From Streptomyces sp. NBC_01267 (GTDB taxonomy: Bacteria > Actinomycetota > Actinomycetes > Streptomycetales > Streptomycetaceae): a DNA stretch of 64,000 bases. Location: contig NZ_CP108455.1 of the NCBI RefSeq assembly GCF_036241575.1, positions 2,618,501-2,682,500 of the forward strand. The letters are read 5' to 3'. The notes below the pieces were generated by a model, which was not told the DNA's origin, ran no database searches, and saw only the letters and a program-made list of their open reading frames with translations. The position numbers were made by a program, and so were the translations under genes. Shown piece after piece: positions 53,090 through 62,818 of this stretch (the first letter of the stretch is position 1; the number at the start of each line of letters is the position of its first letter).

Positions 53090-53757
53090 CATCGGGACTC
53101 TGGCAGCACTGGGTGCTCCCGGGCATCTGGATCACCATCCAGCTCACCGTGTACAGCGCCGCCCTCGCCGTGGTCGTCGCGTTCGGGATAGGCATGGCCA
53201 GGGCCCACCGCTCACGCGTGGTGCGGTTCCTGGCCGGTTTCTACACCGAGATCTTCCGCGGAACGTCGTCCCTGGTCCTGATGTTCTGGATCTTCTTCGT
53301 CCTGCCGAACCTGGTCGGCTGGGCACTGGTACCCATGTGGGCGGCCGTGCTGGCGCTCGGGCTCTCGTACGGTGCGTACGGGGCCGAGATCGTCCGCGGC
53401 GCGCTGAACGCGGTGGCACCCGCGCAGCGTGAGGCGGGCGTCGCGCTCAACTTCACCCCCTGGCAGCGGATGCGGCTGATCCTGCTGCCGCAGGCGATAC
53501 CCGAGATGATGCCGCCCTTCTCGAATCTGCTGATCGAGCTGCTCAAGGGCACCGCGCTGGTCTCGCTGCTCGGCGTCGGCGACGTGTCGTTCGCCGCCTA
53601 TCTGGTGCGGCTCGCCACCCAGGAGAGCTCGCAGATCTACTCGGTCGTCCTGGCCATCTACTTCGTCATCGCCTTCGTGCTCACCCGTGGGATGCGGGCG
53701 CTCGAACGCAAGACCCGGGCCAATCTCGGCCTCCAGACCACCGGAGGTGCCCGATGA
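53086..53757 (+). CDS. ehuC: Ehu-type ABC transporter permease 1
   Basis: The 223-residue permease of the HisM/polar amino acid group has four or five membrane segments ([20 protein letters not shown] first) and the EAA-type loop [20 protein letters not shown], then [10 protein letters not shown]. The ATG overlaps the binding-protein stop (ATGA) with AAGGAG eight bases before, and its own stop overlaps the next permease start. It forms the membrane channel together with the next gene. Confidence 0.85.
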   Translation: MTSGLWQHWVLPGIWITIQLTVYSAALAVVVAFGIGMARAHRSRVVRFLAGFYTEIFRGTSSLVLMFWIFFVLPNLVGWALVPMWAAVLALGLSYGAYGAEIVRGALNAVAPAQREAGVALNFTPWQRMRLILLPQAIPEMMPPFSNLLIELLKGTALVSLLGVGDVSFAAYLVRLATQESSQIYSVVLAIYFVIAFVLTRGMRALERKTRANLGLQTTGGAR

Positions 53758-54396
53758 ACAGCTGGGACTGGTCCGCCGTCGGGCACTTCATGCCGCGCTT
53801 CTGGGACGGGCTGCTCACCACCCTCCAGATCCTCGTCCTCGGTTCGGTGCTCTCCTTCGCGCTGGGTCTGGTGTGGGCGCTGGGCTACCGGGTGAAGACG
53901 CGCTTCGTGCGGTGGCCGGTGAACTTCGTCACCGAGTTCATCCGCAACACCCCCCTGCTGGTGCAGCTCTTCTTCCTGTTCTTCGTGCTGCCCGACTGGG
54001 GCATCCAGTTCTCCGCCCTGACCACCGGCACGGTCGCGATCGGGGTGCACTACTCGACGTACACCGCCCAGGTCTACCGGGCCGGCATCGACGCGGTGCC
54101 GGTCGGGCAGTGGGAGGCGGCCACCGCGCTGTCCCTGCCGCTGACCCGTACCTGGACCGCGGTGATCCTGCCGCAGGCGATCCGCCGGGTGCTTCCCGCC
54201 CTCGGCAACTACGTCATCGCGATGCTGAAGGACACCCCTCTCGTGGTCGCGATCAGCGTGCTGGATCTGCTGGGCCAGGCCCGTATGGAGGGCGGCATGA
54301 CCTTCCAGTACAACGAGGCGCTGACCGTCGTCGGCGTCGCCTTCATCGTCATCGCCTATCCGGCATCTCTTCTTGTACGAGCCCTGGAGCGCCGTC

Positions 54397-54407
<11 letters not shown>
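53754..54407 (+). CDS. ehuD: Ehu-type ABC transporter permease 2
   Basis: The 217-residue permease ([20 protein letters not shown] first segment) has the conserved [19 protein letters not shown] and the cytoplasmic loop [20 protein letters not shown], then [13 protein letters not shown]. It is the partner of the preceding permease and starts by ATGA overlap. Its last 11 bases overlap the ATPase gene if that starts at TTG 54397. Confidence 0.85.
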
Positions 54408-55236
<829 letters not shown>

Positions 55237-55400
55237 CCTGATACTCCACGTTCGAATTGTGACTCTGGCATATGCCACGGTGGCGCGCCCCAGTACAGAG
55301 CACCGGTGCGCGCCACCAAGTCATCAACAGCCGCCCCACAACGGTCTCTTGACCGCTATCGTGGTACGCGAGCAAACGGTCACAACCTGTAGGGGGAACC

Positions 55401-56159
55401 GTGGCGCTGAAGCCCGAGCCGACTGCGCCGTTCCATTCGGTGCAGTACGCACTCCGCGTGCTGGAGACCGTCTCCAGATACGGAGGCGGCGTGACCGACA
55501 CCGAGATCGCGCGTGAAACCGGTCTCCCCACCTTCCATCTGTCCGCGCTGCTGCTGATGCTGCGCCGCGAGGGATACGTCGAGCAGATCAGTGACGGCGC
55601 CTACGTCATCGGCGACTCGCTCGTCCTGCTCGGCTCCGGTGCCACCCGCAAGTCGGCCCTGGAGGCCAAGCTCCAGGACACCCTGGCCCGGCTGCGGGAC
55701 TCGGTCGGCGCCGCGGTCTACATCAGCCGGTACATCGACGGCGAGATGAAGATCACCCAGATCGCCGACGGCCCGCTGACACCGGCGGTCCAGGAGTGGG
55801 TGGACTTCCGTTCCTCGGCCCACGCGAGCGCGGCGGGCAAGTGTCTGCTGACCCAGCTCGACCAGAACGGCAGACGCGACCACATCTCCCGCCACAAGAT
55901 CGCCCGGCTCACGTCGAAGACGATCACGAACGAGCGGGTGCTCTTCTCCAAGCTGGACTCCCAGCCGGCGACGGTCCCGGTGCTCGACATCCAGGAGTAC
56001 GCGGTGGGCACGGTCTGCGCGGCGGTGCCGCTGACGGCGGGCGCCGCGGTCGGCTGTCTGGCGCTCTCGCTCCCGATCGAACATGCCCATCGGCTGCGTG
56101 CCGCGGCGGACTCACTGAACCGGCAGGCGGCGCCGGTGGTGCTCTCGCTGGCGATCTGA
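55401..56159 (+). CDS. IclR-family transcriptional regulator
   Basis: The 252-residue regulator has an N-terminal winged helix (HSVQYALRVLETVSRYGGGV, then TDTEIARETGLPTFHLSALL) and the C-terminal effector domain of IclR proteins (DFRSSAHASAAGKCLLTQLD, then YAVGTVCAAVPLTAGAAVGC). It starts with GTG at 55401 behind AGGGGG. It lies after the transporter operon on the same strand, so it is a likely local regulator. The overall sequence also resembles the SsgR-type developmental IclR proteins of Streptomyces (from memory), so a role in sporulation genes cannot be excluded. Confidence 0.87.
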   Translation: MALKPEPTAPFHSVQYALRVLETVSRYGGGVTDTEIARETGLPTFHLSALLLMLRREGYVEQISDGAYVIGDSLVLLGSGATRKSALEAKLQDTLARLRDSVGAAVYISRYIDGEMKITQIADGPLTPAVQEWVDFRSSAHASAAGKCLLTQLDQNGRRDHISRHKIARLTSKTITNERVLFSKLDSQPATVPVLDIQEYAVGTVCAAVPLTAGAAVGCLALSLPIEHAHRLRAAADSLNRQAAPVVLSLAI

Positions 56160-56174
56160 TGCTGCGCGCCCTGT

Positions 56175-56244
56175 GCCGGGCGGTCTCCGCCCGGTGACCT
56201 CGGCCGGTAGCCGGGCGGTCTCCGTCCGGTGATCTCGGCCTGGT
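56175..56244. repeat. 35-base imperfect tandem duplication after the IclR stop
   Basis: Copies at 56175-56209 and 56210-56244 share GCCGGGCGGTCTCC and the following CCGGTGA-CTCGGCC pattern. They lie 15 bases beyond the IclR stop codon and run up to the -35 of the next tRNA promoter. Confidence 0.8.
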
Positions 56245-56273
56245 TTGGAGCACCCCTCCGGACCAGCTACTAT
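56245..56273 (+). promoter_or_regulatory. Promoter of tRNA-Lys copy 2
   Basis: TTGGAG (56245-56250), 17 bases, TACTAT (56268-56273): a good housekeeping sigma promoter 14 bases before the tRNA. Confidence 0.65.
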
Positions 56274-56287
56274 TTCTGAGTCGGCAA

Positions 56288-56361
56288 GCGCCGCTAGCTC
56301 AGTTGGTTAGAGCAGCTGACTCTTAATCAGCGGGTCCGGGGTTCGAGTCCCTGGCGGCGCA
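56288..56361 (+). tRNA. tRNA-Lys (CTT), copy 2
   Basis: Identical to the copies at 42546 and 61729; anticodon loop CTCTTAA. The bases immediately before (GGCAA or AGCAA) and about 40 bases after are also nearly the same as in copy 1. Confidence 0.96.
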
Positions 56362-56370
56362 CAGACGGAA

Positions 56371-56398
56371 GAAGCCCCTCGCGGAAGCGGGGGGCTTC
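56371..56398 (+). terminator. Terminator of tRNA-Lys copy 2
   Basis: 12-base stem (56371-56382, 56387-56398), GGAA loop, T-rich end. It differs from the copy 1 terminator only in the loop. Confidence 0.85.
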
Positions 56399-56416
56399 TT
56401 CGTGTCCGCGGCACAC

Positions 56417-58075
56417 TCAGGCCGGCCCGCCGGGCTCCACTCCCCGCGTTGCGTACTCCGCCAGCAGCTTCGCCACGTCGTCCCCGGTGAGCGCCCGGTA
56501 CTCCCCGTCCGCCCGCTGCCACACCGGATCCGCGCAGCGGAAACCCTCCCTGCGCAGCCCCACCCGGTGCACCTTGTTCGTCGCCGTCACCGGCATCGCC
56601 GGTACGACCCGGACGAACCGCGGCGCCATCTTCGTCCCCAGGTCCGGCTGTTCGCCGAGGAAACGGGCGAAGGCCGCCGGGTCGAAGGTGACGCCCGCAC
56701 GCAGGGCGAGTGCCGCCATGACCTGGTCGCCCGCGACCGGATCGGGTACCGCGTAGACGGCGACGGCCGCCGCGTCCTGCCACCGCGCGAGGATGTTCTC
56801 GATCATCGCGGCGGCCAGGTTCTCGCTGTCGACGCGCAGCCGGTCGTCCGTGCGGCCCGCGAAGTAGAGGAAGCCCTCGGCGTCGCGGAAGAAGAGGTCA
56901 CCGGTCCAGTACCAGCCGCCGCGCCTGCGGTCCGCTTCCGCCGTCTCGTTGCGCCAGTAGCCCTCGAAGGGGTTCGGGCCGCGGTTGACCAGCTCTCCTA
57001 TCGCGGCGGTCCCGTTGGTGAGCCGGCCGCCCCGATCGAAGGCCGCCCGGGGTTTCTCCTCGTACGTCTCGGGGTCGACCACCGCCAGATCGTCGCCGGG
57101 CGCCGCCCTGCCGATCGCTCCCGGCGGGGTGTCGGCGGTCCGCTGGACGGCCGCGCCGCCCTCCGACGACCCGTACCCCTCCACCAGCCGCACGCCGAAC
57201 CGCTCGGCGAAGCGCGCGGCGTCCACCGCCCCCGCCTCCGTGCCGAAACCGGTCCGCAGCCGGTGCGCGCGGTCGTCGGGGTGCTCGGGGGTGGCCAGCA
57301 GGTACTGCACGGCGCGGCCGACATAGGTGAAGTACGTGGCGCCGTACGCCCGTACGTCGTCCAGGAAGCCGGACGCGGAGAACCGGGGGCGCAGGGCGAC
57401 GGACGCACGGCCCGCCAGCGCGGGTGCCCAGTTGGCGATCACCGCGTTGCCGTGGAACATCGGCATGCAGATGTAGTGCACGTCGTCCTCGGTGATCCCG
57501 AAATGGGAGACCAGCGAGGTACCGGCGGCGGCGAGCCGGCCCTGGGTGCAGATCGCGGCCTTGGGCGCGCCGGTGGAACCGGACGTGAAGTAGAGGAGCA
57601 TCCGGCTGGACCGTGAGACGGGGGCCACGGTCGCCTCGCCGGGGACGGCGTCGGCGTACGGGGCGAGCAGCTCCCGGTAGGCGTCCGTGTCGGTGACCAG
57701 GATCCGTACGCCCGGCAGCGCCAGGCCGTCGAGCAGCGGCAGCAGCTCCCGGGAGGTGACCAGTACCCGGCAGTCGGTGTGCACGATGTCGCGGGCCAGT
57801 TCGGCGCCGCGCCGGGTCGGGTTGATCCCGGCCACGGCGGCCCCCGCGAGGGCCGCCGCGCTCAACCACAGGGGGAACTCGGGGGTGTTGTGGAGCAGCA
57901 CCCCCACGTGCGGCTCTGCTCCGGAGGGGAGCAGGTCCACGAGGAGCGCGGCCCGCGCGGCGGCTCCCGAGGCGACCTGGTGATGGCTCAGGACGAGGTC
58001 ATGGGCTCTCAACCCGGGCCGGTGGTCGCCCCATTGCTGCCGCACGAGCTCCGCGAAGGTACCTGCGCTCCTCAT
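56417..58075 (-). CDS. Acyl-CoA synthetase (AMP-forming, FadD-like)
   Basis: This 552-residue ANL-superfamily ligase has the AMP motif LLYFTSGSTGAPKAAICTQG, VEGYGSSEGG, the WYWTGDLFFRDAEGFLYFAG adenylate region, and the catalytic hinge GRTDDRLRVDSENLAA. The expected C-terminal catalytic lysine region is TATNKVHRVGLRREGF. It activates a fatty or other carboxylic acid as a CoA thioester, like mycobacterial FadD17-type enzymes. It stands alone on the minus strand next to a tRNA terminator. The substrate is unknown. Confidence 0.88.
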   Translation of the reverse strand: MRSAGTFAELVRQQWGDHRPGLRAHDLVLSHHQVASGAAARAALLVDLLPSGAEPHVGVLLHNTPEFPLWLSAAALAGAAVAGINPTRRGAELARDIVHTDCRVLVTSRELLPLLDGLALPGVRILVTDTDAYRELLAPYADAVPGEATVAPVSRSSRMLLYFTSGSTGAPKAAICTQGRLAAAGTSLVSHFGITEDDVHYICMPMFHGNAVIANWAPALAGRASVALRPRFSASGFLDDVRAYGATYFTYVGRAVQYLLATPEHPDDRAHRLRTGFGTEAGAVDAARFAERFGVRLVEGYGSSEGGAAVQRTADTPPGAIGRAAPGDDLAVVDPETYEEKPRAAFDRGGRLTNGTAAIGELVNRGPNPFEGYWRNETAEADRRRGGWYWTGDLFFRDAEGFLYFAGRTDDRLRVDSENLAAAMIENILARWQDAAAVAVYAVPDPVAGDQVMAALALRAGVTFDPAAFARFLGEQPDLGTKMAPRFVRVVPAMPVTATNKVHRVGLRREGFRCADPVWQRADGEYRALTGDDVAKLLAEYATRGVEPGGPA

Positions 58076-58144
58076 GGCGCCGCAGATTAACTGACCAGCC
58101 GTCAGAACTGAACGCCCCGGGACGGCCCGGTCAGCGGCGGCCGG

Positions 58145-58744
58145 TCAGAAGTTGACGTCCGAGCACGCGTAGAACGCGTTGCCCGTGTCCGCGATGTTCC
58201 ACACGGCCAGAATCACGTGGTGCCCGGTCTTCTGGGTGGGGATCGTGCCCTGCTGCTCGACGGTGCCGGGCGGCTGCCGGTTGCCGTACGGGACCGTCAT
58301 GAAGGGCTGCGGGTCGAGGTCCGCCCTGGTCAGCGGCTTCGAGTCGTCCCAGCCGTTCTTGGTGATGAAGTACTCGAAGTCGGTCGTGGCGTGCCTGGCT
58401 GTGAACTGCCAGCGGAAGGTGTACCCCTGACCGCCCGTCAGCTGCGTGGTGGGCCACGCGTTCCCGTTCGGGGCCTTCGCGCCGTCCAGCTCACCGAAGG
58501 TGTCGTGCTGGCCGGAACAGATCTTGCCGTCGGCGGGCCCGGCACCGGGGAAGCCCTTGGGGCCCTCGACGCTCTGCGGTTCGTACTGGATGGCACCGCA
58601 GTTGGTGACCGTGCCGTTGGCGCAGAGCTTCTGCCGGCTGATGGGCTGGTCGGTGTATCCGTGGCTGCTGGCGCTGCCGGTGGCGAGCAGGGAGACACCC
58701 GCGACCGCAAGGCCGACCACGGCCGCACCTAGTTTCTTGCGCAT
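58145..58744 (-). CDS. AA10 lytic polysaccharide monooxygenase (chitin-type)
   Basis: The 199-residue secreted protein has a signal peptide ending ATGSASS with mature N-terminal His28 (HGYTDQPISR). His118 (FTARHATTDFEYF) completes the copper histidine brace. The family pattern (NCGAIQYEPQSVEGPKGFPG, WDDSKPLTRADLD, HHVILAVWNIADTGNAFYAC) is that of AA10/CBM33 single-domain enzymes that oxidatively cleave chitin. A DasR-like palindrome 46 bases upstream suggests GlcNAc control. No extra binding module is present. Confidence 0.92.
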   Translation of the reverse strand: MRKKLGAAVVGLAVAGVSLLATGSASSHGYTDQPISRQKLCANGTVTNCGAIQYEPQSVEGPKGFPGAGPADGKICSGQHDTFGELDGAKAPNGNAWPTTQLTGGQGYTFRWQFTARHATTDFEYFITKNGWDDSKPLTRADLDPQPFMTVPYGNRQPPGTVEQQGTIPTQKTGHHVILAVWNIADTGNAFYACSDVNF

Positions 58745-58786
58745 GCTGCACTCCTGTAAGACGTGGGGGAGTTCGATGTGCCGAGC

Positions 58787-58802
58787 TGCGGTCTAGACCA
58801 AG
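58787..58802. promoter_or_regulatory. DasR-responsive element (dre) upstream of the LPMO gene
   Basis: GGTCTAGACC (58790-58799), with A following, is the core of the dre consensus ACTGGTCTAGACCACT. About 12 of 16 positions match. It lies 46 bases upstream of the LPMO ATG, as at other chitinolytic genes repressed by DasR. Confidence 0.65.
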
Positions 58803-58870
58803 GCCCAGAGTATGGATGACAGTTCGCCGTGTCCATATCAATCACAGGTCTGCACCAATTCGGGTGCTCA

Positions 58871-58962
58871 CATCGGACCCCCTTCACGTCGGACAGCACC
58901 TTCACGTCGGACAGCACCTTCACGTCGGACGGCACCTTCACGCCAGGAAGCACCTTCGCGTC
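58871..58962. repeat. Five 18-base tandem repeats at the SPFH stop codon
   Basis: On the minus strand, five units of GTCCGACGTGAAGGTGCT-type sequence follow each other; the first contains the TGA of the upstream gene. The two copies nearest the stop are the most diverged. They fill much of the gap before the LPMO promoter. Confidence 0.9.
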
Positions 58963-60262
58963 AGGAGGCGCCGCCGCGCCCCGCGTAGAAGGCGACCGTC
59001 AGATCCTTGACGAGTGCGTTGCGCTCGTACGCGTCCAGATCGACGAGCCCGCGGGTGGTCAGCCGCGTCACCGTGTCGTCCACGGCGTCGACCACCGCGG
59101 TCAGTACGCCGTCGCGGTGCCGTGCGTCGATCGCCTCGATCCGGCGCAGCCGCATCGCACCGGCCACCTCGGGCGCGTAGTCGATCCTGGTCGGCCGGGC
59201 CGAGAACACCTCGATGCCGACCGCCGCCGTCTCCGCCCTCAGCACCCCGGTCAGCGCGTCACCGACCGCCTCCGCATCACGCAGCGTCGGCGCGTCCTGG
59301 TGGAACGCGTCGGCGGGCAGCTGCGAGAGCACCTGTACCGTCGCCGCCTCCACCAGCTCGCACAGATACGCCTCGTGATCCTGGACGGCGTACGTGGCCC
59401 GCGCCGTGTCCTCGACCTGCCACACCACGAGCACGACGGCCCGCAGCGCGGTGCCGTCCGCGTCCACCACCGGCATCGGCTCGCTGCGCCAGTGCCGCAG
59501 CCGTACGTCGACCGGCCGCCGCAGCAGCAGCGGGCTGGTCCACATCAGCCCGGTCCGCCGCACGCTCCCCCGGTAGGCACCGAAGAGCGAGAGCACCTGG
59601 GCCTGCCCGACCCGTCCGCGCCCGAGCCCGCCGAGGGCCAGCAGCACCAGCGCCGCGAGCAGGAACAGGACCGCGCCCGTGGCGGGGCCCATTCCCTCGT
59701 ACGGAACCGGGTCCCCCGGCAGCAGGGCGGTCAACGGCTCGGGGACCGCTCCGGACCGCCACAGCAGCACCACGATCAGGGCGAGCGCGACGGCCCCGCC
59801 GAGCAGCGCGACCGAGCCCGGCAGCGCGGGCCCGTCCCGCTCCGAGAGATGAGGGTCGACGGGCGGCGCGGGCCTGGCCGGGGCCTCGCCGCGTACCTCC
59901 GTACGGGGCGCCCACGGCTTCCCGGCCGCCCGGCTCGCCGTCGCACCCTGCGCCGCACGCCTGGGCACGCCGGTCGCCGGCACGTCCCCCGGTTCCCTCT
60001 CGCCTCCCTCGTCTCCCGCACCTCTCCCGTCCTGCTCGTACCTCTCGCCCCTCTCGGGGAGGTCGTCGTCGCGGAACAGCAGATGGACCGGGATCTCGAT
60101 CGTCGACTCGTTCATGATGACGGCCGTCCTGCGCATCGACAGCTGCTCCGCCCCAGCCGCCGACTCCTGAGTCATCTGCGCCTGGTTCAGCGGCACTTGA
60201 TCCTCCGCCGGGTCCGCCGGGGAGCCGGTCGCCGCCCCGGGCACCGCTGTGGTCTCGGTCAT
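58961..60262 (-). CDS. SPFH/Band 7 (flotillin-like) membrane protein
   Basis: The 433-residue protein has about 165 hydrophilic N-terminal residues, two membrane segments (SVALLGGAVALALIVVLLWR and ATGAVLFLLAALVLLALGGL), then a prohibitin/SPFH domain (GQAQVLSLFGAYRGSVRRTG, the DVRLRHWRSE strand, AVVLVVWQVEDTARATYAVQ). The C-terminus is helical. SPFH proteins build membrane microdomains and scaffold other membrane proteins. Its ATG overlaps the stop of the upstream cell-wall protein gene (ATGA), so the two are coupled. Its stop lies in an 18-base repeat array. Confidence 0.82.
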   Translation of the reverse strand: MTETTAVPGAATGSPADPAEDQVPLNQAQMTQESAAGAEQLSMRRTAVIMNESTIEIPVHLLFRDDDLPERGERYEQDGRGAGDEGGEREPGDVPATGVPRRAAQGATASRAAGKPWAPRTEVRGEAPARPAPPVDPHLSERDGPALPGSVALLGGAVALALIVVLLWRSGAVPEPLTALLPGDPVPYEGMGPATGAVLFLLAALVLLALGGLGRGRVGQAQVLSLFGAYRGSVRRTGLMWTSPLLLRRPVDVRLRHWRSEPMPVVDADGTALRAVVLVVWQVEDTARATYAVQDHEAYLCELVEAATVQVLSQLPADAFHQDAPTLRDAEAVGDALTGVLRAETAAVGIEVFSARPTRIDYAPEVAGAMRLRRIEAIDARHRDGVLTAVVDAVDDTVTRLTTRGLVDLDAYERNALVKDLTVAFYAGRGGAS

Positions 60263-61554
60263 CCGAACAGTCGCCTCCATGTCTCGGGGCCGGGGTATCC
60301 GTCGGCCGTACTGCCGGTCCATCCCTGGGCCCGCTGGAACGCTTCGACGTTGCGCCGGTCGGCCTCGGTCCACTGCGGCCCGGGCCCCGAGGTGTAGTAC
60401 GTGCCGAAGCCCTTCTTCACCAGCTGCTCTCCGAGCTGCTGCACCTGCGCGTTGCTCTGCCCCGGCCTGAAGTACCGCGCTCCCGGATAGCCGGTGCCGG
60501 TCGCGCCGGTCGCGCCGGACGTGGTGGTCGCACCCGACGTGGTGGTCGCGCCCGACGGAACGGCCGGAACGGCCGAAGGGCTGCCGCCGGTCGGTGCGCC
60601 CGGGATGTTCCTGCCGCCGCCCTTCACCAGCAGGTTCCAGGTGGCGGGCCCCGGCACCCCGTCCGCCTCGGCGCCGCTCCAGCCCTGCGCACGCTGGAAG
60701 GCCCGGGTCGCCTGCCGGTCGGCCTCGCCCCAGCTCGGGTCGGGCCCCGTCCGGTAGAACCGGCTCCCGCCGTGTGCGACGAGCATCCGGCCGAGCCGGG
60801 TGACGTGCGCGCTCTTCGCCCCCTCGCCGAAGGACTTCGCACCGGGATAGCCGGTGGCAGCGGAGGCCGGGCCACCGGCACCGGCCGTCAGCCCCTTGTA
60901 GCGGTAGGGGACGAAGTGGCTGGAGTTGGTCCAGTACGCGTACGGGGTGGGCTGGGCGCGTGCGTGCGGCGGGGTCTCCTCGTACGCCAGGTACGAGGTG
61001 TGCGCGCTGTTCGTCCAGCCGCCGAAGATGGTGACGTGCGAGCCCTTGGTGGGATTCGCCGGGTTGTGGAAGAGCAGGATGTCACCGGGCTGCAGCTCAC
61101 TGGGGTCTATCCGCACCCCGTACTCCGCGATGCTTCCCGTCCACTCGCTGCCGTCCAGCCCCCAGGCCATCGATACATAGCCCGAGCAGTCCTGCCGGTA
61201 CCCGTCCGACCAGTTCTTGTTCATGTCGTACGGGACTGCCGACGACACCCACTTCTCCGCGCGGTCGATGATCGCCGCCCTGGTGGTGGCGGGCAGCTTC
61301 AGCGCCCTGGCCGGTGCGGTGGGTACCCCTTGGGGCCCGCCTCCCGGATCCTCGGCCGCCGCTGTCGCCGCCCCTGTGCCGAGTACCACTCCGGCGGCGG
61401 TGGCGAGGACGAGTGCCCGGCGCACACCGTGTGCCGCGGGGTGTCCGCCGTCCCTGCGGGACAGGGTGCGGAGGGCCGGGCGGCGCCGGGCGGCGCATCC
61501 CGTACATCCGCAGTCGCTCGCAGGTTCGTACTCCTCGAAGACCGGAACCGTCAT
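60259..61554 (-). CDS. NlpC/P60-type secreted protein with two PG-binding repeats
   Basis: The 431-residue protein has an unusual N-terminus with a CxCxxC cluster (SDCGCTGCAARR) before a hydrophobic segment (ALVLATAAGVVLGTGAATAA). An amidase-like domain follows with a catalytic Cys in YRQDCSGYVSMAWGL and His in GSHVTIFGGW (NlpC/P60/CHAP-like). Two peptidoglycan-binding domains come next (RAQGWSGAEADGVPGPATW and RAQGWTGSTADGYPGPETW) with a Thr/Ser/Gly linker containing SGATTTSGATTTSGAT. It probably cuts or binds cell wall. The ATG at 61554 has GGAGGGG upstream; earlier starts at 61593 and 61635 are weaker. The SPFH gene follows by ATGA overlap. Confidence 0.83.
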   Translation of the reverse strand: MTVPVFEEYEPASDCGCTGCAARRRPALRTLSRRDGGHPAAHGVRRALVLATAAGVVLGTGAATAAAEDPGGGPQGVPTAPARALKLPATTRAAIIDRAEKWVSSAVPYDMNKNWSDGYRQDCSGYVSMAWGLDGSEWTGSIAEYGVRIDPSELQPGDILLFHNPANPTKGSHVTIFGGWTNSAHTSYLAYEETPPHARAQPTPYAYWTNSSHFVPYRYKGLTAGAGGPASAATGYPGAKSFGEGAKSAHVTRLGRMLVAHGGSRFYRTGPDPSWGEADRQATRAFQRAQGWSGAEADGVPGPATWNLLVKGGGRNIPGAPTGGSPSAVPAVPSGATTTSGATTTSGATGATGTGYPGARYFRPGQSNAQVQQLGEQLVKKGFGTYYTSGPGPQWTEADRRNVEAFQRAQGWTGSTADGYPGPETWRRLFG

Positions 61555-61728
61555 ACGTGTCCCCTCCGCGTTCAGGAAGATCTGCTGCCGCATCTGCACA
61601 GTCGTCACCTTCTCAACTGTCCGGGCACATCGCATTTTGACGGTTGAAATGGGGAGAAAACGAACATATGACCCGTCGTGAGGTTCTGAGCACCTCTCCG
61701 GGTCCGGTAAAGTTCTCCAGGTCAGCAG

Positions 61729-61802
61729 GCGCCGCTAGCTCAGTTGGTTAGAGCAGCTGACTCTTAATCAGCGGGTCCGGGGTTCGAGTCCCTGGCGGCG
61801 CA
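61729..61802 (+). tRNA. tRNA-Lys (CTT), copy 3
   Basis: Same 74-base sequence as copies 1 and 2. A TAAAGT -10-like element lies at 61708. Its terminator is unrelated to that of the other two. Confidence 0.96.
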
Positions 61803-61810
61803 CGCGATAT

Positions 61811-61844
61811 CCGAAGCCCCGCACCTCACGGTGCGGGGCTTCGG
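61811..61844 (+). terminator. Terminator of tRNA-Lys copy 3
   Basis: A perfect 15-base stem (61811-61825 with 61830-61844) and TCAC loop. Confidence 0.85.
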
Positions 61845-62147
61845 TCGTACGAGGGGCCGGTCCGAGGCTGCTCCCCTGAACGCGACCTGCCGCAACACCG
61901 CCCGGACGTACGGCAGTTGACGCCACACGTGCATCTTCCGGGCCTACGGCTTCCTCCCCCTCACGGTTCGCCTCACGGTTCGCGTCCGGTCGTTCAGCCA
62001 TTCGGCACCGACGGCACGCACCACGCCGGTGAGCACACGGACGGACACCATGCGTGACCACTCCCCGGGGCAGCCACCCGCACATGTGGAGAGGCGCCCG
62101 GCAGTCTGCCGGGCGCCTCTCCACATGTGCGATGTCCAGCCCTCGGC
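61845..62147. other. Non-coding interval between tRNA-Lys and sortase
   Basis: The roughly 300 bases after the tRNA terminator contain no convincing gene on either strand. CCTCACGGTTCG is directly repeated at about 61959-61982, and the strong hairpin at 62081-62129 closes the interval. Confidence 0.6.
62081..62129. terminator. Perfect 23-base hairpin behind the sortase operon
   Basis: 62081-62103 pairs perfectly with 62107-62129 around a 3-base loop. It lies 19 bases beyond the end of the sortase gene. The symmetry allows it to stop transcription from both sides. Confidence 0.85.
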
Positions 62148-62816
62148 TCACCCCTTGGGCACGCCCGTGAGGTAGGCGGAGACGACCACATTCGCGGTGT
62201 ACGCCTGCGCCGTACGGTCGAACGAGCCGCCGCAGGTGATCAGCCTCAGCTCGGCGCGGCCGTGCTCGCGCGGCCCGTACGCCTTCTTCGCGTCGAAGTG
62301 GCTGCGCTGGAAGACCTGGACGTCGTCGACGGTGTACTCGGTGATCGAGCCGTCGGTGGCCGTCACGCGGACCTTCTCCCCCGGGCGGACCGCGCTCAGG
62401 CTGTAGAAGACGGCCTTCCGGGTGTCGGTGTCGACGTGGCCGACCAGCAGTGCGGCACCGACGGCACCCGGGCGGGTACCGCCGTCGAACCAGCCGACGG
62501 TGTTCGGGGTGGCGAACGACGGCGGATCGACGGCCCCGTGACCGTCGAGCCCCCGGGGGACGATCGGGGCGGCGATGCCCACCGAGGGAATCTCCACCCG
62601 CCGCGGCTCCGCGCCCTTGAGGGGATCGTGGGCGGGGGGCAGCCGGACACCCAGCGGGCGGCCGACCGCGGCGACGTCACCGGTCTTCGGCCCCGAGCTG
62701 AGCTCCGGTCCGTTGGTGATCTGACGGCCCCAGAGCCAGAGCCCGAGCAGCAGCACGGCCCAGGCCACACCGGTCAGGAACCGGCCCGCCCCCGGCGAAG
62801 AGCTCCCGGACGCCAT
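62148..62816 (-). CDS. Class F-like sortase
   Basis: The 222-residue protein has one N-terminal membrane segment (FLTGVAWAVLLLGLWLWG) and a sortase barrel with the catalytic triad: His127 in LLVGHVDT, Cys195 in RLITCGG, and Arg201 in FDRTAQ. Class E/F sortases of actinobacteria attach or process surface proteins. It is preceded by a small secreted protein two bases upstream, its probable partner. The function of class F sortases is little known. Confidence 0.88.
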   Translation of the reverse strand: MASGSSSPGAGRFLTGVAWAVLLLGLWLWGRQITNGPELSSGPKTGDVAAVGRPLGVRLPPAHDPLKGAEPRRVEIPSVGIAAPIVPRGLDGHGAVDPPSFATPNTVGWFDGGTRPGAVGAALLVGHVDTDTRKAVFYSLSAVRPGEKVRVTATDGSITEYTVDDVQVFQRSHFDAKKAYGPREHGRAELRLITCGGSFDRTAQAYTANVVVSAYLTGVPKG

Positions 62817-62818
62817 GA

